This document shows positions 34,656-44,461 of a DNA stretch of 64,000 nucleotides, piece by piece (position 1 is the stretch's first letter; the number at the start of each line of letters is the position of its first letter). Origin of the DNA: JAKFWF01 sp031374115 (GTDB taxonomy: Bacteria; Pseudomonadota; Alphaproteobacteria; Rhizobiales; Hyphomicrobiaceae); the NCBI GenBank assembly GCA_031374115.1, contig JANMNO010000160.1:6343-70342 (forward strand), in the 5' to 3' direction. The notes under the pieces were generated by a model, which saw only the letters and a program-made list of their open reading frames with translations, had not been told where the DNA came from and did not search any database. Position numbers and translations under genes: made by a program.

Positions 34656-35735
34656 ATGCGTAAAGGGACAGTTTTCAGTGCTCACGCGTTGCTCGCCATC
34701 ATTTTGGCGAGTAGCGTTACGGCGCCGAATGTGCATGCTGCCGTCTTTGGGCCGGACGAGCGCCGCGTCATGCCGCTGCGTCACAAGCCCCTGGCACGAT
34801 CGATCGCACTGCTGTTCAACATCAAATCCAAGACGGTGTGCTCCGCTTTCTGTGTTGCCGACAACGTCATCGCGACGGCCGGACATTGCTTGTTTAAGAC
34901 AGCTGGGGAGCAGCCGCTCGACCCCAACGATTTCCACTTCGGGCAACCCAATGCAAGGGCCGGCGAATTCGCTCGCGTCGCTGGTTCGCAAAACGGCACG
35001 GCGGCACAAAATGTCCGCGCCGGGACCATGCGGCTTAGCACCAAGCCGCCGATCGACGCCGCTCAGGATTGGGCCCTATTGCGGCTCGATCGCCCTGCAT
35101 GTCGCGGGGTGGTATTGCCCGTCCGCCCGATGCCGTCGACCGAGATCGTCATCCAGGCTGCGGCCGGCCAGATTTTCCAAGCGGCTTTCCACCGCGATCG
35201 CCTTCCCTGGAAACTGGCGTACGCTGGGCCGTGCGACGTGGCACCGACATTCGACCAGGTCGAACGCCGTCAGATCGAGAACGATTTTCGAACCCCAGAA
35301 AGACTGCTGCTGCACCGGTGCGATACCGCCGGCGCTTCATCGGGCTCGCCATTGTTGCTCGATACCCCGAGCGGTCCGGTTGTTATTGGGATCAACGTCG
35401 GCACCTACGTTCAATCGCGAATCGCGGTCGAAGATGGCGCGGTGCTGTTTCGCTCGAAGCCCGAGCCGATCGCCAACACCGCCGTCAACGCGTCAGCCTT
35501 TGCAAGCCAAATCGCGGAGTTTGCGGCATTCCCCAATCGTCAAGATTTGGTCAGCCGCTCGAGCCGGATCACTTCGTCGGCCGAGAGCGGCACGGGTGGA
35601 ACCTCCGCAGCAGCGGGTGTGCGCCATCTCCGCGCGAGCAGCAATCCGGCGAATGCAAGCAGTAATATTGGCGTCGCCCAAAGCAGAAGTGTCGATCGTT
35701 CGACGGGCGGCCGCAATAGTACGAATGTGCCATAA
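34656..35735 (+). CDS. Secreted trypsin-like serine protease (S1 family)
   Basis: About 359 residues from ATG 34656. A signal peptide (FSAHALLAIILASSVTAPNVHA) precedes a chymotrypsin-fold domain. The catalytic triad is visible: His in VIATAGHCLF, Asp in AQDWALLRLD and Ser in DTAGASSGSPLLLD. The core fold ends near residue 290 (SQIAEFAAFPN). The remaining about 65 residues are Ser/Asn-rich and lie entirely antisense to ccmH, so they look like read-through after loss of the original stop codon. It is a single gene on the plus strand inside a minus-strand block, divergent from degP. The substrate is unknown. Confidence 0.82.
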   Translation: MRKGTVFSAHALLAIILASSVTAPNVHAAVFGPDERRVMPLRHKPLARSIALLFNIKSKTVCSAFCVADNVIATAGHCLFKTAGEQPLDPNDFHFGQPNARAGEFARVAGSQNGTAAQNVRAGTMRLSTKPPIDAAQDWALLRLDRPACRGVVLPVRPMPSTEIVIQAAAGQIFQAAFHRDRLPWKLAYAGPCDVAPTFDQVERRQIENDFRTPERLLLHRCDTAGASSGSPLLLDTPSGPVVIGINVGTYVQSRIAVEDGAVLFRSKPEPIANTAVNASAFASQIAEFAAFPNRQDLVSRSSRITSSAESGTGGTSAAAGVRHLRASSNPANASSNIGVAQSRSVDRSTGGRNSTNVP

Positions 35736-36007
35736 CGCGCGACCACGTAATCCATGATGCGCTCATCGCTGTCGCCAGCTTTGAGGCGCTCGCGCACGAT
35801 CAAGCGTAAATCGCGGGCCAGAGGCGCGTTGCTATCGTCGATCGATTGATTCTGACAAACGAGACAACGGAGTTCGCTCGAAAGATTGCGCGCCCGCGCT
35901 TCGAGCCGCGGATCGGCCATGACCTCGTCAGGTTCAACCGCTGCAGCCGGAACGATGATCACCGCCGAAATCAGCAGCCAACTCGCCAACATCACAAGGT
36001 AGCGCAT
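35540..36007 (-). CDS. ccmH: Cytochrome c maturation protein CcmH (CycL)
   Basis: A 155-residue membrane-anchored thiol oxidoreductase, started at ATG 36007 (MRYLVMLASW), 5 bp after ccmF. Signal sequence, then the redox motif LRCLVCQNQSIDDSNAPLA, then a C-terminal membrane helix (STLLLWATPILLLAFAGLLLA) and a short tail. It reduces apocytochrome c CxxCH cysteines for haem attachment by CcmF. It is last in the ccmI-E-F-H operon and overlaps the antisense protease tail. Confidence 0.96.
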   Translation of the reverse strand: MRYLVMLASWLLISAVIIVPAAAVEPDEVMADPRLEARARNLSSELRCLVCQNQSIDDSNAPLARDLRLIVRERLKAGDSDERIMDYVVARYGTFVLLRPPVERSTLLLWATPILLLAFAGLLLARRWRTPAAAEVPPVPLSADEVIRLERLTKS

Positions 36008-36012
36008 CGCAA

Positions 36013-37995
36013 TCACTCCGCAGGAACGACGCTGGCCCCAGGGCGGGCCCGGCGTGGTGCACCGACCCGCAAGCGGCGATCGCTCAACGACAGCATACCG
36101 CCCAGCACCATGACGATAGCCCCGAGCCAGATCAGCCGCACCAGCGGGTTGAAATAGAACCTGACCGAGTAGCCGCCATCCTTTTGTGCGTCTCCGAGGA
36201 CGACGTACAAATCCCCGCCCCATGCGTTGTAGATCCCGGCCTCGGTGGTCGGAACCGGAGGCTGGTCGTAGACGCGCTTGGCCGGATGAAGCGTTGTCAC
36301 CGCCCGACCACCGCTCGTCACGTCGAAGACGCCGACCTGTTCACGGTAATTCGTACCTCGTGCCGGACCGGAGCCGCGAAATGTGAGAGTGAAGCCTGCG
36401 ATCTCGACGCTCGCACCAGGCTGCATGACAACGATCTTCTCCGATTGCCAGGCAGTCGTGCCGACAATTCCCAGTACCATCATACCGACGCCAAAGTGCG
36501 CGGCTGCGGTGCCGAAGTTAGAGCGCGGCAAACCCTTGAGCCGCTGCCAGACCTCGGCAGCCGGCACCTGCCCCAACCGGACGCGCGTGACGATCTCGGC
36601 GAACGCACCCAGCATAACCCACACGCCGAGCGCGATCGCGACTGGCGCCATCACCGGCCCGCTCCGGCTGATCGCGATCGTTGCAACCAGCACGACCAGC
36701 GTTGCCGCCAGCATCAGCATTAGCCGCTGCATCGCCGCATGCAAATCGCCTCGTTTCCAGGCCATCAGCGGACCGAACGGCAGTGCGATCAGCAGTGGAA
36801 TCATCAACGCACCGAATGTCAGATTGAAGTAGGGTGGACCGACCGAAATCTTGTCGCCCGTAATGGCCTCCAGTGCGAGCGGGTAAAGCGTGCCGACGAA
36901 TACAGTTGCGCAACTCGTCGTCAGCAAGATGTTGTTGAGGACCAGCCCGCCTTCACGGCTGATGGGGGCGAACAGACCGCCCTGCCTCAACGCTCCGACG
37001 CGCATCGTGAACAGGACCAACGCACCGCCGGTGAACAACATCATCAAGCCCAAAATAAATATGCCGCGTGTGGGGTCGACGGCGAAGGCGTGAACGGAAG
37101 ACAGCACGCCCGAGCGCACCAGGAACGTCCCCATTAGCGACAGCGAGAAAGTCAGAATCGCGAGCAGGATTGTCCAGACTTTCAGCGCCTCGCGACGTTC
37201 CATGACGACCGCCGAGTGCAACAGCGCGGTGCCGGCGAGCCAAGGCATGAATGAGGCATTCTCAACTGGATCCCAGAACCACCATCCACCCCATCCCAGT
37301 TCGTAATAGGCCCACCACGAGCCCATCGCAATACCGAGAGTAAGCGACATCCACGCCGCAAGCGTCCAGGGCCTGACCCAACGGGCCCAAGCCGCATCCT
37401 GACGCCCCTCGATGAGCGCCGCCACCGCGAACGAGAATGCGATCGAGAACCCGACGTAGCCGGCATAAAGGAACGGTGGATGAAACGCCAAAGCGGGGTC
37501 CTGCAGCACGGGGTTCAAGCCTTGGCCCTCAGTCGCCGACGGATCGAGCCGGAGAAATGGATTGGAGGTCGCCACAATGAACAGGCAAAAGGCGAGCGCT
37601 ATCGACGCTTGAACGCTCAGCACGGTCGCCCGCAGCGTCATCGGCAGGTTGGTCCCGAACACTGCAACCGCTGCACCGAACGCCGCGAGCATCAGCACCC
37701 AGAGCACCATCGAGCCTTCGTGGTTGCCCCACACGCCTGCAATCTTGTAGATCAGTGGCTTCGTCGTATGCGAGTTGGTCGCAACATTCAGCACCGAGAA
37801 GTCGGACGTAACGTACAGCCACGTCAGGCAGCAGAACGACATCGCAACGAGAGCCAGTTGCGTGAGCGCCGCCGGTTTACCGACATCCATCATGGCGACA
37901 TTCGCCGTTCGCGCTCCCCACAAAGGCACCACTGTCTGCACCAGGGCAACGGCGAGCGCGAGCACGAGCGCGAAATGTCCGAGTTCGGCAATCAT
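36013..37995 (-). CDS. ccmF: Cytochrome c haem lyase subunit CcmF (CycK)
   Basis: A 660-residue integral membrane protein with about 15 helices. The haem-handling WWD domain is WGGWWFWDPVENASFMPWL, with further family landmarks VWGNHEGSMVLWVLML and FLVRSGVLSSVHAFAVDP. It joins haem delivered by CcmE to apocytochrome c at the periplasmic face. Its start overlaps the ccmE stop (ATGA). Confidence 0.97.
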   Translation of the reverse strand: MIAELGHFALVLALAVALVQTVVPLWGARTANVAMMDVGKPAALTQLALVAMSFCCLTWLYVTSDFSVLNVATNSHTTKPLIYKIAGVWGNHEGSMVLWVLMLAAFGAAVAVFGTNLPMTLRATVLSVQASIALAFCLFIVATSNPFLRLDPSATEGQGLNPVLQDPALAFHPPFLYAGYVGFSIAFSFAVAALIEGRQDAAWARWVRPWTLAAWMSLTLGIAMGSWWAYYELGWGGWWFWDPVENASFMPWLAGTALLHSAVVMERREALKVWTILLAILTFSLSLMGTFLVRSGVLSSVHAFAVDPTRGIFILGLMMLFTGGALVLFTMRVGALRQGGLFAPISREGGLVLNNILLTTSCATVFVGTLYPLALEAITGDKISVGPPYFNLTFGALMIPLLIALPFGPLMAWKRGDLHAAMQRLMLMLAATLVVLVATIAISRSGPVMAPVAIALGVWVMLGAFAEIVTRVRLGQVPAAEVWQRLKGLPRSNFGTAAAHFGVGMMVLGIVGTTAWQSEKIVVMQPGASVEIAGFTLTFRGSGPARGTNYREQVGVFDVTSGGRAVTTLHPAKRVYDQPPVPTTEAGIYNAWGGDLYVVLGDAQKDGGYSVRFYFNPLVRLIWLGAIVMVLGGMLSLSDRRLRVGAPRRARPGASVVPAE

Positions 37996-38492
37996 GGCGT
38001 CTTGGTTTGACCTCCGTTGGTCTGACCGGTCATCGATTGACTGGCCGGGTGTTTGGCCGTTTCGCCGAGTTTTACGCCGCGCTGCTTTAGTGCGCTAGCA
38101 ACGTCCGGCGGCATGTACGTTTCATCATGCTTGGCCAGAACAGAATCGGCGACAAACTTGCCGCCAGCGTCTAACCGGCCCTCGGCGACGACACCTTGGC
38201 CCTCGCGAAAAAGATCCGGCAAAATGCCGCTGAAAACAACCAACACCGTTTTCAGTGTGTCGGTGACGACGAATTCCACTTGCGATCCGGAGCCGCGCTT
38301 CACTGAAGCTTCGGCAACGAGCCCACCCAACCGGAACCGTGGACCGGGCAGCACCTTTTTTTCTGCTATATCGCTTGGAGTATGAAAATAGGTTACGGTG
38401 TCTTTCAGTGCGAACAGCACCAGCATTGCAGCAATACTAAGCAGAGTAACGCCGCCGGCAATCAATGTTCCGCGCCTCTGCTTACGGGTCAT
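37992..38492 (-). CDS. ccmE: Haem chaperone CcmE (CycJ)
   Basis: A 166-residue periplasmic haem chaperone with an N-terminal membrane anchor (GTLIAGGVTLLSIAAMLVLF) and an OB-fold. The covalent haem ligand is H122 in LAKHDETYMPPDV, with Y126 completing the HxxxY motif. It carries haem from CcmABC(D) to CcmF. Overlaps ccmI by 4 nt upstream and ccmF by 4 nt downstream. The tail is Gln/Thr-rich. Confidence 0.97.
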   Translation of the reverse strand: MTRKQRRGTLIAGGVTLLSIAAMLVLFALKDTVTYFHTPSDIAEKKVLPGPRFRLGGLVAEASVKRGSGSQVEFVVTDTLKTVLVVFSGILPDLFREGQGVVAEGRLDAGGKFVADSVLAKHDETYMPPDVASALKQRGVKLGETAKHPASQSMTGQTNGGQTKTP

Positions 38493-39661
38493 GAGCCAAG
38501 CCCCATTTCGAGCGCGAGCGCATCGATGGACGACAATCCCGCCTGGTCCTCGGCAAGTGCCGTGCGTGCTTCAGATAGCGCCGCCTTTGCCTTCGACAGA
38601 TCGCCGAGCACTGCGTAAGAGCGCAGTAACCGTTGCCACCCAGCCGGATCGCGCCCGTTCGTCTTCAGGCGGGCGTGAAGATTACCGATCATGCCGGCGA
38701 TCATTTGCTGACGCTGCTCGGGCGACATCGAGGCCGCAGCAGCCGCATCCTCGGCGGTCGGCCCACGTTCAGCTGCTTGAGATTTGGGCGGTGCTTGATC
38801 GGGGGCGACTGCAGCAAGACGCTCGATGACCGTCGCGCGCCATGGTGCATCGGCAGGTGCCTGGGCCAGTAGGGCCCGATATTCATCCGCGGCGTCCTTC
38901 AGTTCACCTTTTTGTTCCCGCCCGATCGCCAGCCAAAATCGTGGCTCGATCCGATTCGGCTCTGCCTTGAGCACCTTCTCGAATGCCTCACGCGCTTCAT
39001 CCGTAACGCTGCCGCCACTCGCACGAATGGAGCTCTCGGCCAACCCCAAAAGTCGTTTTGAATTCTCGCCCAGCAGCTCGATCGCGCGCATAAACGCTAC
39101 CTTAGCTTCTGCAAAGCGTTGTTCGTGTAAATAAACCGGACCGATCACTTCCCAGCCGCGGCCATCATCAGGCGCTTGGCGCAAGCGCGCTTCGACCTGA
39201 GCAATCAGCGTTGCCACATCCGCTGCGCCGGGAGCCGTGCCGGTGGTTTGCGCAATCTGTTTGGCATCGTTGGGCGCTCCGGGCAGACCCGGCACGCCGT
39301 AGCCCCCATAGAGCCCGATTGCGATCAGCGGGATCGTGGCGACCACAGCGCCTTTGACCAGAGTTAGATTGACGATGCTCTGGTGCTTTTGACCAGCTGC
39401 AAGCCCTCCCGTCGCTTTACCAGGGACTGCAGCGAGCATCCGCCGCGATAGCTCGATCCGGGCGGCTTCAGCTTCGACGCTGCCGATTGCGCCGCGCGCG
39501 AGGTCGCGATCGATCTCGGCCAGTTGGTCTTTAAACACATTAAGTTGGCCCGCACCTGGTGCATCGACCGCGGCATTGGCACCTTGCTGCCGGAAGAGCG
39601 GCCGGGCGATGATGATCACAACCAGGCCGGTCAGTACGAACAGGACGGGCCACAGCAGCAT
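38489..39661 (-). CDS. ccmI: Cytochrome c maturation protein CcmI (CycH)
   Basis: A 390-residue apocytochrome chaperone. Two membrane helices (LLWPVLFVLTGLVVIIIARP near the start and GAVVATIPLIAIGLYGG near residue 115) surround a cytoplasmic leucine-zipper-like loop (FKDQLAEIDRDLARGAIG). The periplasmic part has TPR-type helices (GRGWEVIGPVYLHEQRFAEA and later PAGWQRLLRSYAVLGDLSKA). It presents apocytochrome c to the CcmFH lyase. First gene of the operon. Confidence 0.95.
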   Translation of the reverse strand: MLLWPVLFVLTGLVVIIIARPLFRQQGANAAVDAPGAGQLNVFKDQLAEIDRDLARGAIGSVEAEAARIELSRRMLAAVPGKATGGLAAGQKHQSIVNLTLVKGAVVATIPLIAIGLYGGYGVPGLPGAPNDAKQIAQTTGTAPGAADVATLIAQVEARLRQAPDDGRGWEVIGPVYLHEQRFAEAKVAFMRAIELLGENSKRLLGLAESSIRASGGSVTDEAREAFEKVLKAEPNRIEPRFWLAIGREQKGELKDAADEYRALLAQAPADAPWRATVIERLAAVAPDQAPPKSQAAERGPTAEDAAAAASMSPEQRQQMIAGMIGNLHARLKTNGRDPAGWQRLLRSYAVLGDLSKAKAALSEARTALAEDQAGLSSIDALALEMGLGS

Positions 39662-39756
39662 AGGCGTTTGGTTCCCTTTAACTGGCCCTCATCGGGCGCG
39701 CGACAGCGTGCAACTGCAAACGAAGATACACCCGATCGAGGGCGTAAACACCCTGA

Positions 39757-39769
39757 TTGCATGATGCAA
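39757..39769. promoter_or_regulatory. Palindrome upstream of ccmI
   Basis: TTGCATGATGCAA is a perfect palindromic arrangement (5-bp arms, 3-nt centre) about 95-110 bp upstream of the ccmI start, in the 153-bp gap before the lipoprotein gene. It could be an operator for the ccm operon. Short palindromes also occur by chance, so this is only a suggestion. Confidence 0.25.
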
Positions 39770-39814
39770 GTATGGGAGCGGTGCTGTCTGCAATGTCGCA
39801 GTCGGCCCGGCTTG

Positions 39815-40288
39815 TCACCCAACGTTGGTCCACGTCCCATCCGGATTGCGGCATGCGGTGGCGCGCATCGTCTGCGGACGCCCGTCAATATAGATTTTGT
39901 GGGTGTAATCCCGACACTGCTGTGGTCCACGTTGATAGGGCGCCAGCGGAATAACCTCACCATAGCGACCGTTGTCCGGGTTTCGCCAGGGCGTCATCTC
40001 GCCGGAGCGACCACGCTCGAGGGCGGCCATTTCAGCCTGTTGAGCAAGGATGCGATCCTGCTTGTCCATCGACTTTCCGATCTCGCTGCCAACGACGCCG
40101 CCAATCACAGCGCCCGCTACCGTCGATAGGATTTTGCCATCGCGGCCGCGCCCTACCGCGTTGCCGAGAATGCCTCCTGCGGCCGCACCGACAACGAGTC
40201 CGGTATCACTTTTGGTTGGTCCCTCCGGCCCACAGGCCGAAAGGCAAAGAGAGATCAGTATCGCGGCGGTAGCATAGAGAAGGCGCAT
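39815..40288 (-). CDS. Glycine-zipper outer-membrane lipoprotein (17-kDa antigen-like)
   Basis: A 157-residue lipoprotein. I start at ATG 40288, with GAGG 8 nt upstream; an ATG 6 nt earlier is possible. Signal peptide with a lipobox (ISLCLSAC), then a glycine-zipper 2TM segment (VVGAAAGGILGNAVGRG and GAVIGGVVGSEIGKSMD). The C-terminal domain is related to the rickettsial 17-kDa surface antigen family (CRDYTHKIYIDGRPQTMRAT, ACRNPDGTW). It probably sits in the outer membrane. It lies between feuQ and ccmI on the same strand. Its role is unknown. Confidence 0.85.
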   Translation of the reverse strand: MRLLYATAAILISLCLSACGPEGPTKSDTGLVVGAAAGGILGNAVGRGRDGKILSTVAGAVIGGVVGSEIGKSMDKQDRILAQQAEMAALERGRSGEMTPWRNPDNGRYGEVIPLAPYQRGPQQCRDYTHKIYIDGRPQTMRATACRNPDGTWTNVG

Positions 40289-40392
40289 GAACATACCTCG
40301 TGGAGCTCACCATCAACCCGGACAGAATTTTCTGTTGAAGCCAGTGAGGCTCGATTCGGGCGAAAATCCGGCTCATATGATGCCCGTTTACC

Positions 40393-41775
40393 TCAAACCG
40401 CAGGTAAATCGAGTTTGACTGCTAAGCCGCCGTGGCTGGATTGGGTCAGCTCGATCGCACCGCGATAGCTCGACACCAGATCGCTCACGATCGACAGGCC
40501 CAAGCCAGTGCCGGGTTTGGTCTCGTCCAGACGCAGTCCCCGCTTGCCGATCCGCGCGCGTTGCTCGGATGTCAGGCCTGGGCCGTCGTCTTCCACCAGT
40601 ACGCTTAAGCGCCGCCGCGGCGGTCGCGTTGAGACGGGTGGCGCGTCGATAGTCAAAAAGACGCCGCCCTTCGACCATTTGCTGGCATTGTCGAGAAGAT
40701 TGCCCAGCATCTCTTCCAGGTCCTGCTTCTCGCCCTGAAATTTGGCCCCCGAAGAACATCTAACTGTGATGGCGACGCCCTTGTCGCGATAGATACGCTC
40801 CAGCGCGCGCTGCAGAGGCTCGATCAAAGGCAGAACATCGGTCGACTTGCCGATGGTGCCTGATTGGGCAGCCATCCTTGCGCGATCGAGATAAAGGCTG
40901 ATCTGATCACGCATCAGCCGGGCCTGTTCGGCGACCTTGGCGGCAAATGGGCTCGTGTCGTCATCCGCTTCGTTGGTGATCACTGCCAGTGGGGTCTTCA
41001 AGGCATGTGCAAGATTGCCAACCTGGGTCCGCGCCCGATCGACAATATCCTGGTTCGACTGGATCAGCGCATTCAGCTCGAGTTGCAGCGGCTCGATTTC
41101 GATCGGCATGTTGCCTTCGAGACGGTGCACTTCACCGGCCCGCACGCGGGCCAAGCCGCGCTCCACAGCGCGCAATGGCATCAGACCAAAGCGCACTTGG
41201 AACAAGGTCATCGCGACCAGTCCCAGCCCGGCCAATGCCAGCGCCGCCGCCAATTTTTTCCGGAACTCGGAAACCCGCGTTTCAGGCCATTCGATTGGGC
41301 CGGCAACGATGATCGAGTAACGGCGGCCGGTTACCTCATCGCCCAACCGCTCGATGGCTTCGGCAATGCGTAACCTCTGGCCGAGCGGGCCGGTGCCATC
41401 GATCCAGCGGATGTCGGAGGCATCGGGTGCGATCCATTTGAGGAACGGAGAGTCTAGTTCGGCCGTCGCCAGTGAGTTCGATACGCGGCGCGGTCCCGTC
41501 GGCTCGTCGAGCGGTTTGATCTGCCAGTACCAGCCGGAGTGCAGCCGTTGGAACAACGGCTCGCCGACGTCGCCGGGGGTACCAAGTTCGGTGCTCGTAT
41601 GATCGATACTATCGGTTTGCACAACGGAAAGCAGCGTCTTGATCTTATCGTCGAAGCTTTGGAATGCTTCTTGCGCGTACATCGAATAGATGATGAAGCC
41701 GGCTAAGGGCAGAACCAGCATGGTCCACCCGAGCGCTGTTGCGAAAAGCCTGAATGCGAGTGAGTTAAGCCGCAT
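40393..41775 (-). CDS. feuQ: PhoQ/FeuQ-like sensor histidine kinase
   Basis: About 460 residues from ATG 41775 (MRLNSLAFRLF), whose start overlaps the feuP stop. Two membrane helices (about residues 12-35 and 178-198) enclose a periplasmic sensor of about 140 residues. HAMP, then H-box LAHALKTPLAVITNEAD, N box GNLLDNASKWSKGG, G1 EDDGPGLTSEQ and G2 KPGTGLGLSIVSDLVSSY. The pair matches my memory of rhizobial FeuPQ, which controls cyclic glucan export and envelope functions; the gene name rests on this likeness and on the regulator next door. Confidence 0.8.
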   Translation of the reverse strand: MRLNSLAFRLFATALGWTMLVLPLAGFIIYSMYAQEAFQSFDDKIKTLLSVVQTDSIDHTSTELGTPGDVGEPLFQRLHSGWYWQIKPLDEPTGPRRVSNSLATAELDSPFLKWIAPDASDIRWIDGTGPLGQRLRIAEAIERLGDEVTGRRYSIIVAGPIEWPETRVSEFRKKLAAALALAGLGLVAMTLFQVRFGLMPLRAVERGLARVRAGEVHRLEGNMPIEIEPLQLELNALIQSNQDIVDRARTQVGNLAHALKTPLAVITNEADDDTSPFAAKVAEQARLMRDQISLYLDRARMAAQSGTIGKSTDVLPLIEPLQRALERIYRDKGVAITVRCSSGAKFQGEKQDLEEMLGNLLDNASKWSKGGVFLTIDAPPVSTRPPRRRLSVLVEDDGPGLTSEQRARIGKRGLRLDETKPGTGLGLSIVSDLVSSYRGAIELTQSSHGGLAVKLDLPAV

Positions 41776-42436
41776 CGTCCTCTTGCGTGAGACGATAACC
41801 AAGACCCCGAACCGTCTTTATCAAATCGCCGGGGATCTTCTTTCGCAGACGCCCGATGAAAACCTCGATGGTATTGCTGTCGCGGTCGAAGTCCTGTTCG
41901 TACAGGTGCTCGACGAGTTCGGTACGAGACACGACCCGTCCGTTGTGGTGCATCATATAGGCGAGCAACCGGTACTCGTGGCTGGTCAACTTGATCGTTT
42001 GACCGTCATACGTAACGCGCGCCGTTGTCGTATCGAGCCGCAGCAGCCCGCATTCGATCTCACTCTTGGCGTGACCAGTAGCACGCCGCACTTGCGCCCG
42101 GACCCGTGCGAGCAACTCTTCCATGTGGAAGGGCTTGGCCAGATAATCGTCGGCGCCGGCATCCATGCCGGCGACCTTGTCGCTCCAGCGATCGCGAGCG
42201 GTCAGAATGATAACCGGCATTTTCTTGTCGGCGCGCCGCCACTGCTCGAGGATGCTGATACCATCCATCTTCGGCAAGCCGATATCGAGAACGACGATAT
42301 CGTAGGGTTCGGTTTCGCCAAGAAAATAAGCTTCCTCGCCGTCCATCGCCTTATCGACCGCAAATCCAGCTTCGGTCAAGGCTGCCACGAGCTGCCGATT
42401 CAGATCGGGATCATCTTCGACAACGAGCGCGCGCAC
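41765..42436 (-). CDS. feuP: PhoP/FeuP-like response regulator
   Basis: A 223-residue OmpR-family regulator. I start at GTG 42436 because AGAGG lies 7 nt upstream and the receiver then begins VRALVVEDD. Phospho-acceptor D51 is in DIVVLDIGLPKMDG and the lysine in YLAKPFHMEELLARV. The stretch ARDRWSDKVAGMDAGADDY is characteristic of PhoP/FeuP. The winged helix has LTSHEYRLLAYMMHHNGRVV, DSNTIEVFIGRLRKKI and KTVRGLGYRL. It acts with the overlapping kinase. The small periplasmic FeuN inhibitor known beside feuP in Sinorhizobium is not seen here. Confidence 0.85.
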   Translation of the reverse strand: MRALVVEDDPDLNRQLVAALTEAGFAVDKAMDGEEAYFLGETEPYDIVVLDIGLPKMDGISILEQWRRADKKMPVIILTARDRWSDKVAGMDAGADDYLAKPFHMEELLARVRAQVRRATGHAKSEIECGLLRLDTTTARVTYDGQTIKLTSHEYRLLAYMMHHNGRVVSRTELVEHLYEQDFDRDSNTIEVFIGRLRKKIPGDLIKTVRGLGYRLTQEDDAA

Positions 42437-42555
42437 AGGCAACCTCTTGACGGTAACGGGAGCTGATCCATCTGAATCGCCCCATCATTATAGACCGGCA
42501 GCAGGTTCGTTCATAGTGGCAGTCGGTTCGAACCGCCTAAACCGTGCTCACGCGG

Positions 42556-42918
42556 TCAGCCCTTCTTGCCTGCCTTGCGGGCGGCGTAGCGGGCATCGCG
42601 GGCTGCTTTCTGCTTGGCTTCGAGCTCTTCCTGATCCCTGATCTCGGCCTCGTAAGCTGCCTCTTCTGCCGCCTTCTTCTCGGCAAGTTCGGTCTGCCGC
42701 TTGGCGTCGGCTTCAGCCTCGGCTGCCAGCTTGGCCTGACGCGCGGTTTCGCGACGAAGCTGGCGCTCGGATTCGATTCGCAGCAACTCGGCTTGCCTGG
42801 CCTTGAACTCGGGATCGTCCGGCTTTGGTTTGGCTTTAAACTTTTCCAGCGCCGCTTGTTTGGCCTTTTGCGCGCTCGATTGTCGATCGTTGAAATCGGG
42901 TATCTTGAAGCCACTCAT
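42556..42918 (-). CDS. DUF6481-type highly charged coiled-coil protein
   Basis: A 120-residue protein almost entirely of Lys/Glu/Ala/Arg/Gln helix: MSGFKIPDFNDRQSSAQKAK, then long heptad-like stretches and a basic Lys-rich end (RKAGKKG). Its start (MSGFK.P.F.DR) is the hallmark of a small family common in alphaproteobacteria, listed as DUF6481 as far as I recall. The function is unknown; its composition suggests a cytosolic nucleic-acid- or ribosome-associated helix. An open frame on the other strand mirrors it and is judged a shadow. Confidence 0.8.
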   Translation of the reverse strand: MSGFKIPDFNDRQSSAQKAKQAALEKFKAKPKPDDPEFKARQAELLRIESERQLRRETARQAKLAAEAEADAKRQTELAEKKAAEEAAYEAEIRDQEELEAKQKAARDARYAARKAGKKG

Positions 42919-42967
42919 AGGTAGTCGAACTCCGTTTCCTTAAGGGTCCTGTTTCCAGGCGACTGTC

Positions 42968-44251
<1,284 letters not shown>

Positions 44252-44254
44252 CGA

Positions 44255-44455
44255 TTAGTTTCCGCTATTGCGCGATTGTTGCGACCAGCTGAGATAGGCA
44301 GCGCCGAGCGCACCTGCGATGGCCCAGACGATCGATAAATCCAAACTCGTTTGGAAGCCCCAATACTGCAGGGCGAAGAAAAATGCGGCGGCGGTCGCCG
44401 CATGCAGCGCCAGCAATCCAAAATTCCTCTCTGGCGGTTGTGAGTTGTCGGCCAT
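44255..44455 (-). CDS. Small membrane protein between nuoE and nuoF
   Basis: A 66-residue protein with two hydrophobic segments (LLALHAATAAAFFFALQYWGF and IVWAIAGALGAAYLSW) separated by a short turn, hence a probable hairpin in the inner membrane. It starts 6 bp after the nuoE stop and ends 3 bp before nuoF, so it is certainly in the operon. Small unidentified frames between nuo genes are known in alphaproteobacteria such as Paracoccus. Role unknown; an assembly or anchoring function is possible but not shown. Confidence 0.75.
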   Translation of the reverse strand: MADNSQPPERNFGLLALHAATAAAFFFALQYWGFQTSLDLSIVWAIAGALGAAYLSWSQQSRNSGN

Positions 44456-44461
44456 TTCCGG

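Noticed and set aside
34531..35757. 408-codon plus-strand open frame alongside the trypsin-like protease
   Set aside because: Its translation is Arg/Ser/Pro/Cys-rich and motif-free, whereas the frame one step over contains a signal peptide and a full catalytic triad.
42544..42924. 126-codon plus-strand open frame opposite DUF6481 with apparent hydrophobic segments
   Set aside because: Leu/Gly/Phe runs are the complement of the Lys/Glu/Ala coding strand; the minus-strand protein has the family start signature.
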